A DNA stretch of 27,977 nt from an uncultured Eubacteriales bacterium (GTDB lineage: Bacteria > Bacillota > Clostridia > Christensenellales > Aristaeellaceae). The position numbers were made by a program, and so were the translations under genes. The stretch is from positions 1 through 27,977 of the forward strand of contig UQEF01000034.1 in assembly GCA_900540045.1 (NCBI GenBank). The letters run 5' to 3'. This document shows, one piece after another, positions 25,839 to 27,977 of the stretch (positions within the stretch are counted from its first letter, which is position 1; each line of letters opens with the position of its first letter). A model generated the notes under the pieces. It was not told the DNA's origin, did no database searches, and was given only the letters and a program-made list of their open reading frames with translations.

Positions 25839-26066
25839 ATGAAGTCTGTCAATATCAAGCTGAGCCTGGCGGAGAATGTCAAGTCCTTTGTGAACATCGT
25901 CAACCGTTATCCCTATGATGTGGACCTGCGCGCGGGCCGCCATGTGGTAGACGCCAAGTCCATCCTGGGCATTTTCAGCCTGGATCTGAGCAAGCCCATC
26001 ACCTTGGAGATCTACACCGACTCCTGCGACGACCTGCTGAGCGATATCAAGCCTTTCATGGCCTGA
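25839..26066 (+). CDS. Crh-like HPr-family protein lacking the phosphorylatable histidine
   Basis: A 75-residue protein with the HPr fold. Aligned without gaps to Bacillus HPr at a fixed offset of 5, the regulatory Ser46 is kept as Ser41 (AKSILGIFSLD), but active-site His15 is Leu10 and Arg17 is Glu12. It therefore cannot carry phosphate in sugar import. Crh of Bacillus is built the same way (Gln at 15, Ser46 kept) and works only in carbon catabolite control by CcpA after HPr kinase phosphorylates Ser46; a similar role is inferred. AAAGGGGG lies 9 nt before the ATG. HPr-like proteins without His are common in Clostridia, and other roles are possible. Possibly terminated by the hairpin at 26275-26300. 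Confidence 0.8.
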   Translation: MKSVNIKLSLAENVKSFVNIVNRYPYDVDLRAGRHVVDAKSILGIFSLDLSKPITLEIYTDSCDDLLSDIKPFMA

Positions 26067-26357
26067 CGGCGCATCGCCTGCTCCGGCAGGTCCTTTTGCC
26101 GGCGAATCCTTGTTTGCAAAGGTCCGGTATCCTTCGAGTCCGGCGGCCGCTGCGGTGGGCTTGCAGCCTTGCGCGGCAAGGGTTCCTTTCGCGTCTTTCC
26201 GGCTCCGCCGCGGGCGCAGGAAAACGTGTTCTGGCGGAAAAGACCGATGTGGCCGGGATTTTTCCGATACTTTGATGGGCAAAGCTTCCGCTTTGCCCAT
26301 TCTTTCGTTACGGCGCCCGGGGAGAAAAGCGCCGCCATGGAATCTGAGGAGGGTATG
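26067..26357. other. Intergenic region between the HPr-like and DUF4364 genes
   Basis: About 290 bases. It holds three hairpins: CCGGCA/TGCCGG at about 26077-26096, CGGAAAA/TTTTCCG at about 26235-26265, and the strong 26275-26300 stem. An open frame through it joins the DUF4364 frame but has no ribosome binding site. No convincing promoter was found, although one must exist for DUF4364-tilS unless they read through from the HPr-like gene. Confidence 0.5.
26275..26303 (+). terminator. Terminator-like hairpin before the DUF4364 gene
   Basis: An 11-bp perfect stem ATGGGCAAAGC / GCTTTGCCCAT with a TTCC loop, followed by TCTTTCGTT. The tail is only moderately T-rich, so it may be partial. Confidence 0.45.
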
Positions 26358-27158
26358 ATGCCGTTTCTTTCGCCCAAACGCCGCGTCTCGGACGCGGAAA
26401 ACAAGCTGCGGCTGCTTCTGTGCCTCCGGGCGCTGGGCATGGCCACATCCGATCAGCTCTGGCCCTTTGTGGCGGAGCTGGAGCTGATGGAGTACCTGCC
26501 CTATTGTCTGCTGCTGGACGAGCTGAAAAAGGACGGGGAGGTAGCCCAGGGCCGCTGCGCGCTGGAAGGCGTGCTCTATCTGACGCCTAAGGGCGAAAAG
26601 ACCCTTTCGCTGTTGCGGGACAAGCTTACGCACACGGACTGCCGTCGCATCCGGGAGGCGGCGCCCGCCTATGCCGCCGGACTGAACGAGCGGCGTCAGG
26701 CCGCGGCGGCGTACCGGCGGGCCGAAGCGGGCCTGTGCCGCGCGGTGGGAACGGTGCGCGAGGGCGATGTGCCGGCGCTGGTATTGGATGTGCGGACCCC
26801 GCAGGAGGCCCTTGCCCGCGCGGTGGTGCATGGCTTCCGTACCTGCGCGCCCCGGCTGCTGACGCTTCTCTATACGCTGCCCTTTGAGGAGGACGTCGGG
26901 CCTCTTCCTGTTTTGCCGTATGAGGAGGCCCTGCGGGCCGCGGGGGAGGGCCATCCGGCTTTGGTGTCCTATGGGGGACGGGAACATGCCGCCGCCGTAT
27001 CCCTGCGCAAAGGAGAAACCACCTTCGCCGTGCTGCTCCTCCTGCCCACGCGCGAGGCGGCGCAGGGCTGGGCCGCGACCGCGTGCCGGGCGGCGGAAAC
27101 GCTGGCCGGGCAGGTGATGGAGCTGCTAAGCGGGGAGGAGGGCGCCGATGGGCTTTGA
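26358..27158 (+). CDS. DUF4364 family protein with extended C-terminus
   Basis: A 266-residue protein. The first ~85 residues form a winged-helix-like unit typical of DUF4364: DAENKLRLLLCLRALGMATSDQLWPFVAELELMEYLPYCLLLDELKKDGEV and a wing ending LYLTPKGEKTLSLL. A mixed beta/alpha unit (about 125-170) follows. Family members usually end near residue 170-180; this one continues about 90 residues with a second unit that resembles the first (AVSLRKGETTFAVLLLLPTREAAQ against AVGTVREGDVPALVLDVRTPQEA). A DNA-binding role is inferred from the fold. Of two adjacent ATGs, 26358 is 5 nt from AGGAGG and is preferred. It overlaps tilS by 11 bases. Confidence 0.75.
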   Translation: MPFLSPKRRVSDAENKLRLLLCLRALGMATSDQLWPFVAELELMEYLPYCLLLDELKKDGEVAQGRCALEGVLYLTPKGEKTLSLLRDKLTHTDCRRIREAAPAYAAGLNERRQAAAAYRRAEAGLCRAVGTVREGDVPALVLDVRTPQEALARAVVHGFRTCAPRLLTLLYTLPFEEDVGPLPVLPYEEALRAAGEGHPALVSYGGREHAAAVSLRKGETTFAVLLLLPTREAAQGWAATACRAAETLAGQVMELLSGEEGADGL

Positions 27159-27977
27159 CGCGCCGGTGGCAGCGGTGAGACGCGCGCTGGAGGACGCGGG
27201 CCTTTTTCGCGGAGGGGCCGGCCTGCTGTGCGGGGTGAGCGGCGGAGCGGACAGCGTGGCGCTGCTGTACGCGCTGTGGCGCCTGCGGTCGGAGGCGGGT
27301 TTTCGGCTGGAGGCCAGCCATGTACAGCATGGCCTGCGGGGCGAGGCTTCGCTGGAGGACGAGCGCTTTGTGCGCGCGCTGTGCGATGAGCTGGGGGTGC
27401 CGCTGCACGTGGAGAATGCGGGCCTGACCGGCGGCATGGAGGCTCCCGGCATGGAGGCGCGGGCGCGCGAGCGCCGGCGCGCCATCTTTGCACGGCAGAT
27501 GGACGCGCTGAAGCTGGATGCGGTATTGGTGGCGCACCACCGGGACGATCAGGCCGAAACGGTGCTGATGCGCCTTCTGCGCGGCGCGGGCACGGATGGG
27601 CTCTGCGGAATGCGGGCGTGCGTGCCGTTTGGCCGCGGGGTGATGCTGCGGCCGTTTCTGGGCCTGGGCAAGCAAACGCTGGTCCAGGCGCTGGCGCAGG
27701 AGGGCCTGCCTCACCGCGAGGACGAGAGCAACCAAAGCCCGCTCACCCCGCGCAACGCCCTGCGCCTGGAGGTCCTGCCCGCCATGGAGAGGCTGTTTCC
27801 CGGCGCGGCGGGCCATATCGCGGAGGCGGCGGAGGCGCTCGGGACGGACGCAGGCTGCCTGGATGCGCTGGCCGAGCGGCTGTATGAAACCGCCCGGGCC
27901 GAATTGCCCCCGCTCCATGCGCTGCGGCGCGGACCGCTCGCCCGCGCCCCGGAGGCGCTGGCGCGCCGCGTGCTCCG
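27148..27977 (+). CDS. tilS: tRNA(Ile)-lysidine synthetase TilS (cut by window edge)
   Basis: Converts cytidine 34 of the CAU-anticodon isoleucine tRNA to lysidine, using ATP, so that AUA is read as Ile; essential in most bacteria. The first 276 residues are visible: the PP-loop SGGADS (31-36), HVQHGLRGEASLEDERFV, the second nucleotide-site stretch AHHRDDQAETVLMRLLRGAG and the family signature EDESNQSPLTPRNALRLEVLP. Full TilS is about 440-470 residues, so the C-terminal tRNA-binding domains lie outside. The ATG at 27148 follows GGAGGAGGG and overlaps the DUF4364 stop by 11 bases, so the two form one unit. Confidence 0.94.
   Translation, partial: MGFDAPVAAVRRALEDAGLFRGGAGLLCGVSGGADSVALLYALWRLRSEAGFRLEASHVQHGLRGEASLEDERFVRALCDELGVPLHVENAGLTGGMEAPGMEARARERRRAIFARQMDALKLDAVLVAHHRDDQAETVLMRLLRGAGTDGLCGMRACVPFGRGVMLRPFLGLGKQTLVQALAQEGLPHREDESNQSPLTPRNALRLEVLPAMERLFPGAAGHIAEAAEALGTDAGCLDALAERLYETARAELPPLHALRRGPLARAPEALARRVL

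Noticed and set aside
26169..26357. 62-codon N-terminal extension of the DUF4364 protein
   Set aside because: It crosses a strong hairpin, has no ribosome binding site and is not similar to the family, whereas AGGAGG sits right before 26358.

Overview
The window is a GC-rich (about 60-65% by eye) chromosomal segment from an anaerobic, probably gut-associated member of the Clostridia, with gene content resembling Christensenellales-like or other high-GC Eubacteriales. The evidence is: RNase Y, a DUF4364 protein, an ECF sigma factor paired with a DUF4179 protein, a YlbJ-like sporulation membrane protein, a His-less HPr-like protein, a clostridial-type long PRPP synthetase, strong AGGAGG-type ribosome binding sites and consensus sigma-A promoters. 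I see no insertion sequence, prophage, CRISPR array, tRNA or rRNA. This is mostly core and housekeeping DNA with some lineage-specific pieces. Product names come from motifs and sequence similarity recognised by eye; no database search was run.

Layout, left to right. (1) 1-484, minus: YlbJ-like protein, cut by the window edge, divergent from prs (675-1889, plus). (2) 1940-4232, minus: amino-acid ABC importer (binding protein, permease, ATPase) behind a perfect TTGACA-N17-TATTAT promoter, with a stem-loop between the first two genes. (3) 4392-6079, plus: ECF sigma factor overlapping a DUF4179 membrane protein. (4) murA (minus), divergent from uvrB (plus); uvrB converges on an OGG-like glycosylase with interlocking stop codons. 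(5) yqeY (plus), then about 250 bp of stacked hairpins bounded by a 24-bp direct repeat. (6) 11285-15247, minus: four-gene set of YhcH-like protein, GT2 glycosyltransferase with membrane tail, DUF6020-like polytopic protein and a small secreted protein. (7) rny (minus) behind a leader of about 400 nt. (8) E2-like acyltransferase with an altered active-site motif and a MATE exporter (both minus), then a 98-residue MGMT-domain protein (plus). (9) 20292-25619, minus: probable operon of NahK-like sugar kinase, VanY-type carboxypeptidase, mnmG and an EamA exporter. (10) plus: Crh-like HPr, a DUF4364 protein with a possible duplicated C-terminal module, and tilS running off the right edge.

Themes. 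Three DNA-repair genes (uvrB, the OGG-like gene, the MGMT-domain gene) and two tRNA-modification genes (mnmG, tilS) lie in the window. The cell-surface set comprises murA, the VanY-type peptidase, the GT2/DUF6020 pair, the exporters and the ABC importer. The most unusual points are the degenerate E2 active site, the Crh-like HPr, the duplicated terminator with its hairpin cargo, two similarly arranged overlapping small ORFs in front of murA and rny, and the four-gene glycosyl-transfer operon. I found no clear-cut new defence or mobile system.
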